This document shows, piece after piece, positions 50,616-58,907 of a stretch of 64,000 nt of DNA (positions are counted from its first letter, which is position 1; each line of letters opens with the position of its first letter). The position numbers were made by a program, and so were the translations under genes. Source of the stretch: BOG-908 sp965198915 (lineage in GTDB: Bacteria > Pseudomonadota > Alphaproteobacteria > Acetobacterales > Acetobacteraceae); contig CBDAQC010000004.1 in NCBI GenBank assembly GCA_965198915.1, positions 558,001 to 622,000 of the forward strand, written 5' to 3'. The notes under the pieces were generated by a model, which worked only from the letters and a program-made list of their open reading frames with translations, ran no database searches and was not told the DNA's origin.

Positions 50616-51191
50616 ATGCTGATATGGGTAGGCCTAGGCAACCCCGAACCCGCAATGGCGCGCCAACGCCACAATATCGGTTTCATGGCGCTGGACCGCA
50701 TCGCCCAGCGCCACGGTTTCTCCCCCTGGCGTCAGCGCTTCCGCGGCCTGGCCGCCGAGGGCACGATAGCAGGCGAAAAGGTGCTCGCCCTGAAGCCGCT
50801 CACCTACATGAACGACAGCGGCCAGAGCGTGCAGCCGGCCGCCGCCTTCTTCAAATTGCCGACGGACGCCATCACCGCCTTTCATGACGAGCTGGACCTG
50901 ATCCCCGGCAAGATACGCGTCAAGCGCGGCGGCGGGGCGGCCGGCCATAACGGCCTGCGCAGCATGGACCGCACGCTGGGCTCGCCCGATTACTGGCGCG
51001 TGCGCCTGGGCATCGGCCACCCCGGCGACAAGGCGCGCGTGCTGGGCTGGGTGCTGGGCGACTTCGCCAAATCCGACGCTGCCTGGCTGGACCGCCTGCT
51101 GGACGCGGTGGCAGACACCGCGCCGCTTCTGGCGCAGGGCAAGCCGGACGAGTTCGCCTCGCGTGTTTCAATGCTTTCCGGAGAGCCGTGA
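50616..51191 (+). CDS. pth: Peptidyl-tRNA hydrolase
   Basis: 191 residues. It frees tRNAs from stalled peptidyl-tRNA. Conserved parts: VGLGNPEPAMARQRHNIGF with the catalytic His, LKPLTYMNDSGQSV, FHDELDLIPGKIRVKRGGGAAGHNGLRSM. Its TGA overlaps the ATG of ychF, so translation is coupled. Confidence 0.97.
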   Translation: MLIWVGLGNPEPAMARQRHNIGFMALDRIAQRHGFSPWRQRFRGLAAEGTIAGEKVLALKPLTYMNDSGQSVQPAAAFFKLPTDAITAFHDELDLIPGKIRVKRGGGAAGHNGLRSMDRTLGSPDYWRVRLGIGHPGDKARVLGWVLGDFAKSDAAWLDRLLDAVADTAPLLAQGKPDEFASRVSMLSGEP

Positions 51192-52285
51192 TGGGTTTCA
51201 ACTGCGGCATCGTGGGACTGCCGAACGTCGGCAAATCCACGCTTTTCAACGCGCTGACCGCAACCGCGGCGGCGCAGGCGGCCAATTATCCGTTCTGCAC
51301 GATCGAGCCGAACGTGGGCCGGGTCGCGGTGCCGGACCCGCGCCTCGCCGCGCTCGCGGAGATCGGGAAATCCGCGAAGGTGGTGCCCACAAGCCTGGAG
51401 TTCGTCGATATCGCCGGCCTGGTGCGCGGCGCCAGCCGCGGCGAGGGCCTGGGCAACAAGTTCCTGGGCAACATACGCGAGGTGGACGCCATCATCCACG
51501 TGCTGCGCTGCTTCGAGGATCCGGACGTCACCCACGTGGAAGGCTCGATCGACCCGGTGCGCGACGCGGAGACGATAGAGACCGAGCTGATGCTGGCCGA
51601 CCTGGACAGCCTGGAGAAACGCGTGGTTCCGCTGCAGAAAAAGGCGCGCGGCAATGATCGCGAGGCGGCGGCGACCGTGGCGCTGATGGAGCCGATCATC
51701 GCGGCGCTGCAGGCAGGCCGCCCTGCCCGCACCGCCATCCCGCCCGGCGAGGAGAAAGCGGTAGCCCAGTTGCAGCTGATGACCAGCAAACCGGTGCTCT
51801 ATGTGTGCAACGTCGAGGAAGCCGCGGCCGCTACCGGCAACGCGCAGTCCGACCGCGTGGCCGCCCTGGCGAAGGCCGAGGGTGCCGCCTGCGTCGTCGT
51901 ATCCGCCGCGATCGAAGCCGAGGTGAGCACTTTGCCGGAGGAGGATCGCGCCGAGTTCCTGGCCGGGCTCGGCCTGTCCGACAGCGGGCTGGACCGGGTG
52001 ATCAGCGCCGGCTACGGCCTGCTCGGGCTCATCACCTACTTCACCTGCGGCCCGAAGGAAACGCGCGCCTGGACGATCGTACGCGGCACGAAGGCGCCGC
52101 AGGCGGCGGCCGTGATCCACAACGATTTCGAGCGCGGCTTCATCGCCTGCGAGACGATCGCTTACGAGGATTACGTGGCGCTGCGCGGCGAGGCGGGCGC
52201 GAAGGAGGCGGGCCGCATGCGGGTGGAGGGACGGGATTACGTGGTGAAGGACGGTGACGTGTTGCTGTTCCGGTTCAACGTCTAG
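51191..52285 (+). CDS. ychF: YchF/Ola1-type ATPase
   Basis: 364 residues. A ribosome-associated P-loop protein that prefers ATP over GTP. The P-loop is GLPNVGKSTLFNALT; the G3-like segment VDIAGLVRGASRGEGLGNKFL and the altered G4 motif NVEE are the YchF signature, and the C-terminal TGS-like domain ends VKDGDVLLFRFNV. The ATG shares its first base with the pth stop. Confidence 0.97.
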   Translation: MGFNCGIVGLPNVGKSTLFNALTATAAAQAANYPFCTIEPNVGRVAVPDPRLAALAEIGKSAKVVPTSLEFVDIAGLVRGASRGEGLGNKFLGNIREVDAIIHVLRCFEDPDVTHVEGSIDPVRDAETIETELMLADLDSLEKRVVPLQKKARGNDREAAATVALMEPIIAALQAGRPARTAIPPGEEKAVAQLQLMTSKPVLYVCNVEEAAAATGNAQSDRVAALAKAEGAACVVVSAAIEAEVSTLPEEDRAEFLAGLGLSDSGLDRVISAGYGLLGLITYFTCGPKETRAWTIVRGTKAPQAAAVIHNDFERGFIACETIAYEDYVALRGEAGAKEAGRMRVEGRDYVVKDGDVLLFRFNV

Positions 52286-52300
52286 CGAGCGGCGTAAGCG

Positions 52301-52482
52301 AAGAAAGCAAGCAGTCCTTTTTTGGAAAGAAGGACCAAAAAACTTTTGTTTCCCACGCTGGCGACAGAGGGCGCGCAAGTCCTGCCAGGCCCGCTCTGGC
52401 AGAGCCTGCACGCACCGTGGCGCGGGCGAACAGACAAAAGCTTTTTGCTTCTTTTTCTCGAAAAAAAAGGCCTTCCTTGCCT
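52301..52482. repeat. Family A paired-hairpin repeat, full copy
   Basis: Left arm GCAGTCCTTTTTTGG then AAAGAAGGACCAAAAAACTTT (GTCC/GGAC stem); right arm CAAAAGCTTTTTGCTTC then TTTTTCTCGAAAAAAAAGG. A mixed copy with different stem types in its two arms. It separates ychF from the GT61 gene. Confidence 0.85.
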
Positions 52483-52504
52483 CCCCTGAACAAGGAGAAA
52501 ACCC

Positions 52505-53824
52505 GTGCCGCCGGCGCCAGGCGAAGACCCCGTCATCGAACTGGAAATGCCATCCTTCCTGATGCCGCCAGCCGAGCGCTGGCATGCGGAACGGGTCCCG
52601 CCCTCGGCGCAACAGGCGATGAACTGGAACATCAAGCGCATCCTGTTCCACCGCCGCATCGTGCGGCTGCGCGCCGTGCGCAACGTGTTCGTCACCCAGG
52701 AAGGGCTGGTGCTGCACCCCGACCTGTCGGTGGAACATTGCACCATTCGCCAGCACAGCGAGGCGGACATCGACATCGCCCGCACGCTGGTGCGCCTGGG
52801 CCAGGAGATGGGCGCGATCATGCCGCTGCAGGGCGACGTGGTGCTGTGCCGCCGGCCCGGTTCGGGCAATTACGGGCATTTTCTAGTGGAAATGCTGCCG
52901 ATCGCCTACGCCGCGGCACAGCATTGGCCGCGTCCGGCTCGCTTCATGATGCAAGCGGCGGACCCGCCGCTGGCCGGCATCATGGCCGAATGTTTCGGCA
53001 GGCTCGGCATCCCGGCGAACCTGCGTATCGTGGCGGGTCGCACGCCGGTGCTGGTTGAACGCCTCGTCATCGTGGAAGGCCTGACCGACCACGGATCCTA
53101 CATCGCGCCGCTGGCGATGGAATGCCTGGACCGGCTGTCCGCGAGCATACCGGCAGGACAGGCGGAGCGGCTGTTCATTACCCGCGGCGCGGCGCCCACG
53201 CGCAGGCTGCGCGACGAGGCCGGGATCGTGCAGCGTGCGCGCGCCCAGGGTTTCCAGTGCGTGACGCCGGGCGCGCTGGGGTTCGCCGCCCAGGTGGCCG
53301 CGTTCAAGGGCGCGCGCCGGATCGTGGGCGTGATGGGGGCCACGCTGTCGAACCTGGTGTTCGCGCCGCGGGGAACGCAGGCTTTTGTGCTGGCGCCGGC
53401 GAACATGCCGGACACGTTCTTCTGGTTCATCTGCGGCTTGCGCGGCATACGCATGATCGACGTGCGGTGTGCCTGCGAGACGGCCGAACAGGACGACACC
53501 GGCTGGGACGGCGAGGTGTGCCTGGACGCGGCCGACGAGGCGGCGATATTGGCGAGCCCGGACCCGCCCGGCGGGGCGCCGGACATCGCCGGCCTGTTCG
53601 ATGCGGCATATTATACGGCTGCTGCCGGCGGGTGGCTGCCGCCGGGTGCCGACCCGCTGGAGCATTACTGCGATACTGGCTGGCGGGAGGGGTTCGATCC
53701 GTCGCGGCGGTTTTCCACGCTTGGGTATCTGGCCGCGAACCCGGACGTGGCGCGTAGCGGCGGCAATCCGTTGCTGCATTATATCGAGCACGGCATGGCG
53801 GAGGGGCGGGCGCCGCGTCCGTGA
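52505..53824 (+). CDS. GT61-family glycosyltransferase with a C-terminal repeat domain
   Basis: 439 residues. The DUF563/GT61 core spans about 100-310 (RRPGSGNYGHFLVEMLPIAYAA; RLFITRGAAPTRRL; FKGARRIVGVMGATLSNLVFAP). The C-terminal 80 residues resemble the short repeat found in surface-polysaccharide proteins (FDAAYYTAAAGGW...LEHYCDTGWREGFDPS, then YLAANPDVARSGGNPLLHYIEHG). Sugar and acceptor unknown. GTG start with AAGGAG upstream. Confidence 0.82.
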   Translation: MPPAPGEDPVIELEMPSFLMPPAERWHAERVPPSAQQAMNWNIKRILFHRRIVRLRAVRNVFVTQEGLVLHPDLSVEHCTIRQHSEADIDIARTLVRLGQEMGAIMPLQGDVVLCRRPGSGNYGHFLVEMLPIAYAAAQHWPRPARFMMQAADPPLAGIMAECFGRLGIPANLRIVAGRTPVLVERLVIVEGLTDHGSYIAPLAMECLDRLSASIPAGQAERLFITRGAAPTRRLRDEAGIVQRARAQGFQCVTPGALGFAAQVAAFKGARRIVGVMGATLSNLVFAPRGTQAFVLAPANMPDTFFWFICGLRGIRMIDVRCACETAEQDDTGWDGEVCLDAADEAAILASPDPPGGAPDIAGLFDAAYYTAAAGGWLPPGADPLEHYCDTGWREGFDPSRRFSTLGYLAANPDVARSGGNPLLHYIEHGMAEGRAPRP

Positions 53825-53962
53825 GGAAGCAAGGTTGAGGCTCTGCCCCAAACCCCGCTGGGGCCTTGGCCCCAGACCCCATTTCTTAGGGGTGCGTGTA
53901 GCAGGTTCTAAGGACGACTGTCGCGAGCGGGGTCCAGGGGCAGAGCCCCTGGCCTTCCTACG
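53822..53962. repeat. Family B GC-rich repeat, copy 5 (inverted)
   Basis: In reverse complement it follows copy 1 block by block: GGCCAGGGGCTCTGCCCC, TGGACCCCGC, GACAGTCGTCCTTAG, spacer, ATGGGGTCTGGGGCC, AAGGCCCCAGCGGGG, TTTGGGGCAGAGCC. It lies between GT61 and the RES toxin gene, whose stop it nearly touches. Confidence 0.85.
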
Positions 53963-54440
53963 CCGCAAACAGCCGCGCGTCCCACCACACCCTCTCCGGC
54001 AGCCCATGCTCGATACGCGCCGCCTCCGGATGGGCGTCGTTGATCAGGATGTTGCGCTCCATGCGCGCCACCACGCTCGGCACGATCAGCAGCAGCGAGC
54101 GGCCGGATCTGCGCCAGGCCGCGCCGTAGGCGCGCGCGGTCAGGCAGTCCTCCGCGGCCCAGTCCGGATGGTGGCTGGTGGAGAACACCTCGTAGCTGAC
54201 GCCGGGCGGTATGGTGATCTGCAGCCAGTGCTGGTTGGGCGGGATCCGGCCGCCGCCATGCACCAGCTTCTCCAGCATCGCCGTGCTGTAATGCTCGGCG
54301 GCGTAGATCATCGGCGTGGCCGCGGTGTTCCAGCGGCCGGGATAGCGCCGTGAGCCGGCCGAGGAGAAGATCGGGTATTCGCCGCCGGGATCGCCGATGC
54401 GGTAGGCCGTCAGAATGCGGTCGAGCGTCTGCGCCGTCAC
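53958..54440 (-). CDS. RES-domain toxin (NAD+-consuming)
   Basis: About 160 residues. RES toxins break down NAD+. Motifs: LTAYRIGDPGGEYPIFSSAGSRRYPGRWNTAATPMIYAAEHYSTAMLE, with the Arg-Tyr-Glu-Ser features of the fold, and CLTARAYGAAWRRSGRSLLLIVPSVVARMERNILIN. The GTG start overlaps the antitoxin stop (GTGA), the standard coupling for such pairs. Confidence 0.85.
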   Translation of the reverse strand: MTAQTLDRILTAYRIGDPGGEYPIFSSAGSRRYPGRWNTAATPMIYAAEHYSTAMLEKLVHGGGRIPPNQHWLQITIPPGVSYEVFSTSHHPDWAAEDCLTARAYGAAWRRSGRSLLLIVPSVVARMERNILINDAHPEAARIEHGLPERVWWDARLFAA

Positions 54441-54898
54441 ACCGCCGTGCCGTATTGCAGGCCGCCCAGGATCGCTTCCACGGCGGGGCGGCCCAGCTCG
54501 TTTTCCAGCACCACGTCGATCGGCCGGCGGCCCTGCAGCAGCATGTGGCCTTCGAACATGAAGCGGCGGGCCGCCTCCTCGCTGCCCCACACCTCCAGCG
54601 CCATCGTCCAGACGCTGGCCAGGCGGGCGAGCCGCGTGCCTTCCTCGGCGGACAGCCGGCCTTCGTCCCGCCGCGTGCCGCCCTCCGGCCTGGCGGCGGC
54701 GGAGGCCTTGCGCCGGCGCGCCAGCGTGGCGCGGGCAACAATGCGGAACGGGAAGCTCGCGTCGGATGGCGCCACCGCCCGGGCCACACGGTCCAGCGCC
54801 GCCAGCGGCAGGCCGTGCTCCACGGCCGACATCAGCGGCAATGCGCCCACCGCGTGGACACCCAGCATCCCGGACACCGTATCCGCCGCAACCGTCAT
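54437..54898 (-). CDS. MbcA/ParS/Xre-type antitoxin
   Basis: 153 residues. An N-terminal Xre-like region (about 20-80) leads to the DUF2384 C-terminal domain (VWTMALEVWGSEEAARRFMFEGHMLLQGRRPIDVVLENELG, then VEAILGGLQYGTAV), which sits in the RES toxin's active site. Two similar palindromes lie just upstream of the ATG, so the protein or the complex probably represses its own promoter. Confidence 0.82.
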   Translation of the reverse strand: MTVAADTVSGMLGVHAVGALPLMSAVEHGLPLAALDRVARAVAPSDASFPFRIVARATLARRRKASAAARPEGGTRRDEGRLSAEEGTRLARLASVWTMALEVWGSEEAARRFMFEGHMLLQGRRPIDVVLENELGRPAVEAILGGLQYGTAV

Positions 54899-54910
54899 GT
54901 CAGCCTCGCC

Positions 54911-54954
54911 GTCTCATGCGGGACATATTTCAGTCTCACGTGAGACAATGTCAA
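54911..54954 (-). promoter_or_regulatory. Twin operator and -35 box of the RES/Xre toxin-antitoxin operon
   Basis: GTCTCACGTGAGAC (54933-54946) is a perfect 14-bp palindrome; GTCTCATGCGGGAC (54911-54924) is a weaker copy 22 bp away, two helical turns. On the minus strand a perfect TTGACA (54949-54954) is followed directly by the perfect palindrome in the -35/-10 spacer, so a bound repressor would block RNA polymerase. Confidence 0.75.
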
Positions 54955-54966
54955 GCCGGGCGGCCG

Positions 54967-55608
54967 CTACGCCTCCAGGCTGCCGGGGGCACGGTTGCCC
55001 ACCATCGCCAGCAGCTCGCGCCGCGTCGTCGGGTCGTCACGGAAGGCGCCCAGCATGCGGCTGGTCACCATGCTTACGCCTGGCTTGTGCACGCCGCGCG
55101 TGGTCATGCATTCGTGCGACGCCTCGATGATGACGGCCGTGCCGCGCGGCAGCAGCACCTCGTTGATGGTGTTGCAGATCTGGGCGGTCAGCTTTTCCTG
55201 TATCTGCAGGCGGTGGGCGTAGGCGTCCACCACGCGCGCCAGCTTGCTGATCCCCACCACCCGCCGGTCCGGCAGGTAGGCCACGTGGGCGCGGCCGATG
55301 ATCGGCACCATGTGATGCTCGCAGTGGCTCTCCAGCCGGATGTCGCGCAGCAGCACGATCTCGTCGTAGCCCTCCACCTCCTCGAAGGTGCGCTCCAGCA
55401 GGGCGACCGGGTCCTCTTCGTAGCCGCGGAAGAACTCCAAGTAGGATTTTGCCACCCGCGTGGGCGTGTCACGCAGGCCTTCCCGGCCGGGATCGTCGCC
55501 GGCCCAGCGTATCAGGGTGCGTATGGCCGATTCCGCATCCTCGCGTGTCGGCCGGGCCTGGCTGGCGGTGTCCGGCGGCTGCGGCTTGGGCGGGCTGGCT
55601 TCGTTCAA
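54967..55608 (-). CDS. folE: GTP cyclohydrolase I
   Basis: About 213 residues. It makes 7,8-dihydroneopterin triphosphate, the first step of folate synthesis. Zinc ligands and active site: LESHCEHHMVPIIGRAHVAYLP and ASHECMTTRGVHKPG; also DTPTRVAKSYLEFFRGY. The start is uncertain: I chose TTG 55608, with AGGAAG 9 nt upstream, because no ATG or GTG fits the family length; a longer frame runs upstream without coding character. Confidence 0.92.
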   Translation of the reverse strand: MNEASPPKPQPPDTASQARPTREDAESAIRTLIRWAGDDPGREGLRDTPTRVAKSYLEFFRGYEEDPVALLERTFEEVEGYDEIVLLRDIRLESHCEHHMVPIIGRAHVAYLPDRRVVGISKLARVVDAYAHRLQIQEKLTAQICNTINEVLLPRGTAVIIEASHECMTTRGVHKPGVSMVTSRMLGAFRDDPTTRRELLAMVGNRAPGSLEA

Positions 55609-55684
55609 TTGCGTGCGCTTCCTGGTGATCGTTGCGATGGAGGTGGGGCCGGACGGACGGGCCGCAAGCGAAGACGCGAAGCCT

Positions 55685-56122
55685 TCAGTGCAGCCGGCCC
55701 GGCTGATGCGGCGAGTCCAGGCTGAACGCCGGCACCGCCACGTCGAACGCCTCGCCGCCGCCCAACTGCGCCACCGCCGGCCCGGCACCGTGCGCCACCA
55801 TGTGGTACCAGCCCACCATGAAGCCGGACGGTGTCTCCAGCGGCGTGCCGGAGGTGTATTCAAACGCCTCGCCGGGCTCCAGCACCGGCTGTTCGCCCAC
55901 CACGCCGTCGCCCTGCACGCGGAACATGCGGCCGGTGGCGTCGGTGATCTCCCAGGTGCGGCGCAGCAGCTGCACCGTCTCGCGGCCGCGGTTCTCTATC
56001 GTCACGCGGTAGGCCCACACGTAGCGGTGCGCTTCCGGCTCGGACTGGTCCTCCAGGTAGAACGCCGCCACCCGCACGTTGATGTCGCGGGTGACGGCGG
56101 CGTATTCGCGCGGCTTGCTCAT
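55685..56122 (-). CDS. apaG: ApaG (CorD) protein
   Basis: 145 residues, fibronectin-like fold. Family features: VRVAAFYLEDQSEPEAHRYVWAYRVTIENRG, VQLLRRTWEITDATGR, and PLETPSGFMVGWYHMV. ApaG is linked to phosphate or magnesium/cobalt traits in other bacteria. Its ATG overlaps the metZ stop (ATGA), so it is translated with metZ and likely falls under the SAM-II riboswitch. Confidence 0.93.
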   Translation of the reverse strand: MSKPREYAAVTRDINVRVAAFYLEDQSEPEAHRYVWAYRVTIENRGRETVQLLRRTWEITDATGRMFRVQGDGVVGEQPVLEPGEAFEYTSGTPLETPSGFMVGWYHMVAHGAGPAVAQLGGGEAFDVAVPAFSLDSPHQPGRLH

Positions 56123-57330
56123 TCGGCGGCGCGAAGCGGGGCGGCGGCGTGCCGCAGCGCGGCCGCCTCCAGCGCGCCGGCGATGTCGTCCTGCAGGTCG
56201 GCCAGGTCCTCCAGCCCCACGGATAGGCGCACCACACCGTCGGTGATGCCCAGCCGCGCGCGCTCCTCGGCACCGATACGCATATGCGTGGTGGTGGCCG
56301 GGTGGGTGACCATGCTGCGCGAATCACCTAGATTGTTGCTGATGGCGATCAGCCGCAGCGCGTTGCAGAAGCGGAACGCCGCCGGCTTGCCGCCCGCCAG
56401 TTCGAACGTGACCAGTGTACCGCCGGCCGTCATCTGGCGCATCGCCAGCGCGTGCTGCGGGTGGTCCGCGCGCGCCGGATACCACACCCGGGCGATCTGC
56501 GGCGCGTCGGCCAGGAAATCCGCCAGGGCGGCGGCCCGGGCGCAGGCCGCGTCCACACGCAGGCTCAGCGTCTCCATACCCTTCAGCAGAGTCCAGGCGT
56601 TGAACGGCGAGAGCGAGGGGCCGGTGTTGCGCACGAAAGGCTGCAGCGTCTCCTCGATCCATTTCTGCCGGCCGAGCACGGCGCCGCCCAGCACGCGGCC
56701 CTGGCCGTCTATGTGCTTGGTGGCGGAATACACCACCACGTCGGCACCCAGCTCCAGCGGGCGTTGCAGCAGTGGGGTGGCGAACACGTTGTCCACCACC
56801 ACCAGCGCGCCGGCCGCGTGCGCCAGGTCGGCTACGGCGCGTATGTCCACGATGTCCAGCATCGGGTTGGACGGCGTCTCCAGCAGCACGAGCTGGGCTG
56901 GCGTGCCGAGCGCCCGGCGCCAGCCTTCCATGTCACCGGCGTCGACGAACTCGTAGGTGATGCCCATGCGCGGCAGCAGGGTGGAGACGATCCAGTGGCA
57001 GGAGCCGAACAGCGCCCGGCTGGCCACCACACGGTCCCCGCTGCGCAAGTGCGACAGCATGGCGGCGTTAACCGCGGCCATGCCGGTGGCGGTGGCGCGG
57101 CAGGCTTCCGCACCTTCCAGGGCGGCCAGGCGGCGTTCGAACGCGGTGACGGTGGGGTTGCCGAAGCGGGAATACTGGTAGTGCGTAACCTCGCCGGCGA
57201 AGGTCGCCTCGGCCTGCTCGGCGTCGCCATAGACGAAGCCGGAGGTCAGGAAGACCGCCTCGCTGGTCTCGCCGTAGGGGGTGCGTTCGGTCTCGCCATG
57301 TATCAGGGTGGTGGCGGGGCGATAGGCCAT
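56119..57330 (-). CDS. metZ: O-succinylhomoserine sulfhydrylase
   Basis: About 403 residues, PLP enzyme of the Cys/Met metabolism family. It makes homocysteine from O-succinylhomoserine and sulfide. Features: YSRFGNPTVTAFERRLAALEGAEACRATATGMAAVNAAML, the PLP Asp in VVDNVFATPLLQRPLELGAD, and the PLP-binding Lys in YSATKHIDGQGR. Start ATG 57330, AAGGAG 12 nt upstream. A SAM-II riboswitch lies in its leader, fitting a methionine gene. Confidence 0.94.
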   Translation of the reverse strand: MAYRPATTLIHGETERTPYGETSEAVFLTSGFVYGDAEQAEATFAGEVTHYQYSRFGNPTVTAFERRLAALEGAEACRATATGMAAVNAAMLSHLRSGDRVVASRALFGSCHWIVSTLLPRMGITYEFVDAGDMEGWRRALGTPAQLVLLETPSNPMLDIVDIRAVADLAHAAGALVVVDNVFATPLLQRPLELGADVVVYSATKHIDGQGRVLGGAVLGRQKWIEETLQPFVRNTGPSLSPFNAWTLLKGMETLSLRVDAACARAAALADFLADAPQIARVWYPARADHPQHALAMRQMTAGGTLVTFELAGGKPAAFRFCNALRLIAISNNLGDSRSMVTHPATTTHMRIGAEERARLGITDGVVRLSVGLEDLADLQDDIAGALEAAALRHAAAPLRAAE

Positions 57331-57385
57331 GGTTCGCTGGGCTCCTTGCTCAAGGGCCCGACCTGGATTGCCGGCGCACGTGTCA

Positions 57386-57445
57386 CCGGGCCTCTTTAGC
57401 GCGTTTGTTTTACCTCGCCGCAAGCCGGCCGGACAAATCACGAGG
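57386..57445 (-). ncRNA. SAM-II riboswitch in the metZ leader
   Basis: On the minus strand: CCTCG, TGATTTG, TCCGGCCGGCTTGCGG, CGAGG, TAAAACAAACGCGCTAAAG, AGGCCCGG. The order matches the alphaproteobacterial SAM-II (metA) motif: first P1 strand, UGAUUUG, GCUUGC, second P1 strand (CCTCG pairs with CGAGG), UNAAACAA and CGCUAAA, then the pseudoknot strand. SAM binding would reduce metZ-apaG expression. The aptamer ends about 55 nt before the ATG, farther than usual. Confidence 0.88.
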
Positions 57446-57485
57446 GGTAGCTGAACGGAGATTGGGTTTGGCGTTTCGGGGGGTC

Positions 57486-57534
57486 AAGGAAGCAAGGCCT
57501 TCTTTTTTGGAAAAAAGAAGCAAAAAACTTTTGA
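57486..57534. repeat. Family A repeat, single left arm
   Basis: AAGCAAGGCCTTCTTTTTTG then GAAAAAAGAAGCAAAAAACTT. The centre-like word CTGTCGCGGG follows but no right arm is present. It lies between the riboswitch and tRNA-Gly. Confidence 0.82.
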
Positions 57535-57646
57535 CTGGCTGTCGCGGGCTCCCTGGGGCTGGCAATCGATCGGGAGCAGGTTTTTCGGGAAAGTGGGACT
57601 GGCTGGCTTTCTTCCCGCTCTGGGCTGCACTAAGCTCCAGCGCGCC

Positions 57647-57720
57647 GCGGGTGTAGTTCAATGGTAGAACGGCAGCTTCCCAAGCTGCATACGTGGGTTC
57701 GATTCCCATCACCCGCTCCA
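57647..57720 (+). tRNA. tRNA-Gly (anticodon CCC)
   Basis: A full cloverleaf: acceptor GCGGGTG pairs with CACCCGC; anticodon stem GCAGC/GCTGC around loop TTCCCAA; T arm GTGGG-TTCGATT-CCCAT (TTCGATT loop); CCA is encoded. Decodes GGG. Confidence 0.95.
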
Positions 57721-57786
57721 GGCAAGAACATTGCGTGCCAGGCACGGTGCGGCTACGTATCGACCGCGTTTTGTGTGGTCCGTGTC

Positions 57787-58194
57787 GTGCTAAACCGAAA
57801 TGCCCTTGTCCTTCTGCTCGGCCTGATGGCAATCGCGCCCGATTGCGCCACTATGCACGTGGCTGGGGCCACGATCACCAGCGGCGCCCAGTTGCAGGCA
57901 GGCAAGCGCGCGGAAATCTCCCGGTTCGGGCCTAACGACTACGTGGTGCAACTGGTGGATTTCACCTGGCAGGACGTGGGCCGCCCAGCCGGACAGCATC
58001 ATGTGCGGTGGAAGTGGTATCGTGGAGAAACCATGGTTTCCACGACAAGCCGGTACCTCACCTTCGACAGCACGCCTTACACCCTGCACACCAGCCGCTC
58101 GGCGAGCGCGCTTGGCGGTGCCGGCGACTACAAGGTCGAGACGCTGGTCGACGATCAACTGGTCGCAACCAGCCACTTCACGGTAGGCGGCTGA
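57787..58194 (+). CDS. Small exported protein, possibly a lipoprotein
   Basis: About 135 residues from GTG 57787. A short hydrophobic start (ALVLLLGLMAIAPDC) could be a signal peptide with a weak lipobox. The body is beta-like (YVVQLVDFTWQDVGRPAGQHHVRWKWYRGE; GDYKVETLVDDQLVATSHFTV). Not recognised. It follows the tRNA by 66 bp. Confidence 0.5.
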   Translation: MLNRNALVLLLGLMAIAPDCATMHVAGATITSGAQLQAGKRAEISRFGPNDYVVQLVDFTWQDVGRPAGQHHVRWKWYRGETMVSTTSRYLTFDSTPYTLHTSRSASALGGAGDYKVETLVDDQLVATSHFTVGG

Positions 58195-58233
58195 GGCACG
58201 CGCGCCCGCGAGGTGCCGGCGCCAACGCGCCCC

Positions 58234-58860
58234 TCAATCCGCCAGCCCGCTCGCCAGCGCCGCCACAACGAGGCGCACCTGCTCGCGCAGTACCTCCAGC
58301 TCCATAGGCTGCACCGTGCCGTCCAGGCCGAGGGCGACCATGCCGTGCACCGCGGCGAACACGGTACGCGCCAGCAGGGCGCACGCCGCCGCGGAAAGCC
58401 CGGGCCGTAGCTGGGCCAACGGACTTTCCACATGCCGGAACAGCGCCGCCTGCCGGGCCGCGAATGCCGGCGTCAGCGGCTGGCCGGCGGTGCCGCGGTG
58501 CTGGAACACCGCCGCCCACAGCAGCCGATGGGCGGCGGCGTAGTCCAGATAGGCGTCGGCCAGGCCGAGGAGCTGGCCGGCCGGTTTGCGGCGGGGCCGC
58601 ACCGCGAGCAAGGCGGCACCTATCGCATCCAGCGTGCGGCCGTTCACCTCCAGCACCAGCGCGTCCAGGTCCGGATACACCTGGTAGATGGCTCCCACGG
58701 CACAGCCGGCCGCCTCCGCCAGCGCGCGGGCGCGCAGCGCCGCCAGGCCCTGCCCGGCGATGACCGCTTCGGCCGCTTCCACCAGCCGCTCCCGCAGGCC
58801 GTCCTGGCGCTTTGCGGTTTTTATTGAACGGTGTTCAGCTTTTTCTTGAACGGTGTTCAA
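58234..58860 (-). CDS. TetR-family regulator
   Basis: About 208 residues. The helix-turn-helix is ALRARALAEAAGCAVGAIYQVYPDLDALVLEVN; the ligand domain is short and Ala-rich. Start uncertain: TTG 58860 has AGGAG about 11 nt upstream; an ATG at 58893 extends it by 11 codons but lies inside an operator. It is divergent from pspA-yiaAB and three operators sit between, so it probably represses both itself and that operon. Inducer unknown. Confidence 0.82.
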   Translation of the reverse strand: MNTVQEKAEHRSIKTAKRQDGLRERLVEAAEAVIAGQGLAALRARALAEAAGCAVGAIYQVYPDLDALVLEVNGRTLDAIGAALLAVRPRRKPAGQLLGLADAYLDYAAAHRLLWAAVFQHRGTAGQPLTPAFAARQAALFRHVESPLAQLRPGLSAAACALLARTVFAAVHGMVALGLDGTVQPMELEVLREQVRLVVAALASGLAD

Positions 58861-58893
58861 ATTGCCTGTATCTCCTGGTTGAACAGTGTTCAT
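58824..58893. promoter_or_regulatory. Three TetR operators between the regulator and pspA
   Basis: TTGAACGGTGTTCAG (58824-58838), TTGAACGGTGTTCAA (58846-58860) and TTGAACAGTGTTCAT (58879-58893). Start-to-start distances are 22 and 33 bp, whole helical turns, so repressors would sit on one face. A plus-strand promoter TTGAAC-17 nt-TATCTC overlaps operators 2 and 3. Confidence 0.85.
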
Positions 58894-58907
58894 ACAGGAG
58901 GTGTCCG

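Noticed and set aside
57410..57832. 140-codon minus-strand frame over the tRNA
   Set aside because: It crosses a clear tRNA-Gly and a family A repeat arm; chance frame.
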